NCBI GenBank assembly: GCA_047404195.1
Contig: JBDOIU010000034.1
Coordinates: forward strand, 1 to 5,784
Direction: 5' to 3'
Source: JAJRRL01 sp047404195
GTDB taxonomy: Bacteria > Pseudomonadota > Gammaproteobacteria > JAJRRL01
Length of the DNA: 5,784 nt
Below the pieces are notes generated by a model. The model was not told the DNA's origin. It searched no databases and saw only the letters and a program-made list of their open reading frames with translations. How positions within the stretch are numbered: position 1 is the first letter of the stretch; every line of letters starts with the position of its first letter. The position numbers were made by a program, and so were the translations under genes. Positions 5,239 through 5,784 of this stretch are shown piece by piece.

Positions 5239-5784
5239 TTATAGCATATTACTTGTGTGAATATTCTGATTATTCTTTGTGGAGGTATACTCTTTAAATA
5301 TGCTAACAGACAGGTATGTTGTTGCCGTAATACACCACGCAGCAAGAAGGCAGCCAAAGCAAATAGCGACACCTGCATCAATGATGCTTGACGTTACTAG
5401 CAGGACGAGAATACTGCTGGAAATCAAAGGTGCAGCTGCAATGCTGGCAGCCATTGCAGTCTTTGGTTGCACGATGACACTGCTGATAGTGGGGTTTATT
5501 TTTGGTTGAGTGAATGACTTGGCTGTAGGTGGTGCTTGTATTGTGCTTTCCACTTCTTCCACGCGTTGTTCTTCTACTGCACGCTTCTCTTCTTCTACTG
5601 CACGCTTCTCTTCTTCTGCTGCACGCTTCTCTTCTTCTACTGCCCGTTGTGCTTCTACTGCACGTTTCTTTTCTTCTGCTGCACGTTTCTTTTCTTCTGC
5701 TGCACGTTTCTTTTCTTCTGCTGCACGTTTCTTTTCTTCTGCTGCACGTTTCTTTTCTTCTGCTGCACGTTTCTTTTCTTCTGC
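5239..5784 (-). CDS. Charged heptad-repeat protein with C-terminal hydrophobic hairpin (5' end outside window)
   Basis: The frame is open to the window edge, so 181 C-terminal residues are visible. Residues 1-74 are tandem units of AEEKKRA, then variants AVEAQR, AVEEEKR, AAEEEKR and AVEEQR. This is an almost uncapped run of Glu, Lys, Arg and Ala. Such composition forms either an alanine-rich coiled coil or a stable single alpha-helix (ER/K type). A polar linker rich in Pro, Gln and Thr follows at about 82-110, then a hydrophobic stretch at about 110-163 with one central Asp (SSIIDAGV), probably two membrane helices, and a short Asn/Thr-rich tail. No enzymatic motif is visible. The order charged helix, linker, hairpin is also known in secreted inclusion-membrane and vacuole-membrane proteins of intracellular bacteria, but no homology to these can be claimed. 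The stop at 5239 abuts the pseudogene. Only the last unit boundaries vary in length (6 or 7 residues). Confidence 0.8.
   Translation of the reverse strand, partial: AEEKKRAAEEKKRAAEEKKRAAEEKKRAAEEKKRAAEEKKRAVEAQRAVEEEKRAAEEEKRAVEEEKRAVEEQRVEEVESTIQAPPTAKSFTQPKINPTISSVIVQPKTAMAASIAAAPLISSSILVLLVTSSIIDAGVAICFGCLLAAWCITATTYLSVSIFKEYTSTKNNQNIHTSNML
5563..5784 (-). repeat. 21-bp tandem repeat encoding AEEKKRA heptads
   Basis: From 5661 to the window end the sequence is a perfect 21-bp tandem repeat for about 5.9 copies. From 5563 to 5660 there are diverged units, two of them 18 bp. All units preserve the reading frame. The array continues beyond the window, so its total length is unknown. Confidence 0.93.

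Noticed and set aside
5279..5509. Plus-strand open frame with hydrophobic segments
   Set aside because: Antisense to the hydrophobic hairpin of the charged-repeat gene, whose frame is continuous with the heptad repeats. The minus-strand reading explains the sequence.

Overview
The window reads as part of a Gammaproteobacterium-like genome of moderate GC content, probably a host-associated or intracellular lineage. That placement is an inference from the mix of genes: a proteobacterial-style anion ABC transporter beside eukaryote-facing, effector-like proteins (leucine-rich repeats, charged repeat helix, C-terminal membrane hairpins) that lack Sec signal peptides. No ribosomal or other marker gene allows a firmer assignment. 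No tRNA, rRNA, CRISPR array, transposase or integrase was recognised.

Left part (1-2628, + strand): the 3' part of a duplicated (two-domain) ABC permease, cut by the window edge, is followed 14 bases later by its ATPase. The ATPase carries an extra C-terminal domain after the normal nucleotide-binding domain. Together they look like a NitT/TauT-type anion importer operon. No substrate-binding protein is visible.

Right part (2686-5784, - strand): this converges on the ABC operon and is a small, decaying tandem gene array. It holds (i) a distal N-terminal stub of 29 codons at 2686-2775, (ii) one intact gene at 2888-4576 encoding about 562 residues with a unique N-terminal region, about eight 23-residue BspA/LRR_5-type leucine-rich repeats and a C-terminal hydrophobic hairpin, (iii) a paralogous pseudogene at 4670-5238 that kept part of the N-terminal region and the C-terminal hairpin but lost all the LRRs and is frameshifted, and (iv) the 3' part of a different gene, 5239 to beyond 5784, encoding a highly charged AEEKKRA heptad-repeat helix followed by its own hydrophobic hairpin. 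A block of about 490 bp (2690-3178 and 4491-4978) is repeated with an offset of about 1.8 kb, the length of one gene cassette. It contains the 3' end of one copy, the intergenic region with a shared promoter-like element, and the 5' end of the next copy.

The most interesting signal is this array: a birth-and-death family of hairpin-anchored repeat proteins whose variation comes from whole-cassette duplication, 69-bp LRR unit copying (two units are base-for-base identical although not adjacent), poly-C tracts in the intact gene and a perfect 21-bp repeat in the neighbouring gene. The two halves of the window (transporter and array) show no evident functional link.
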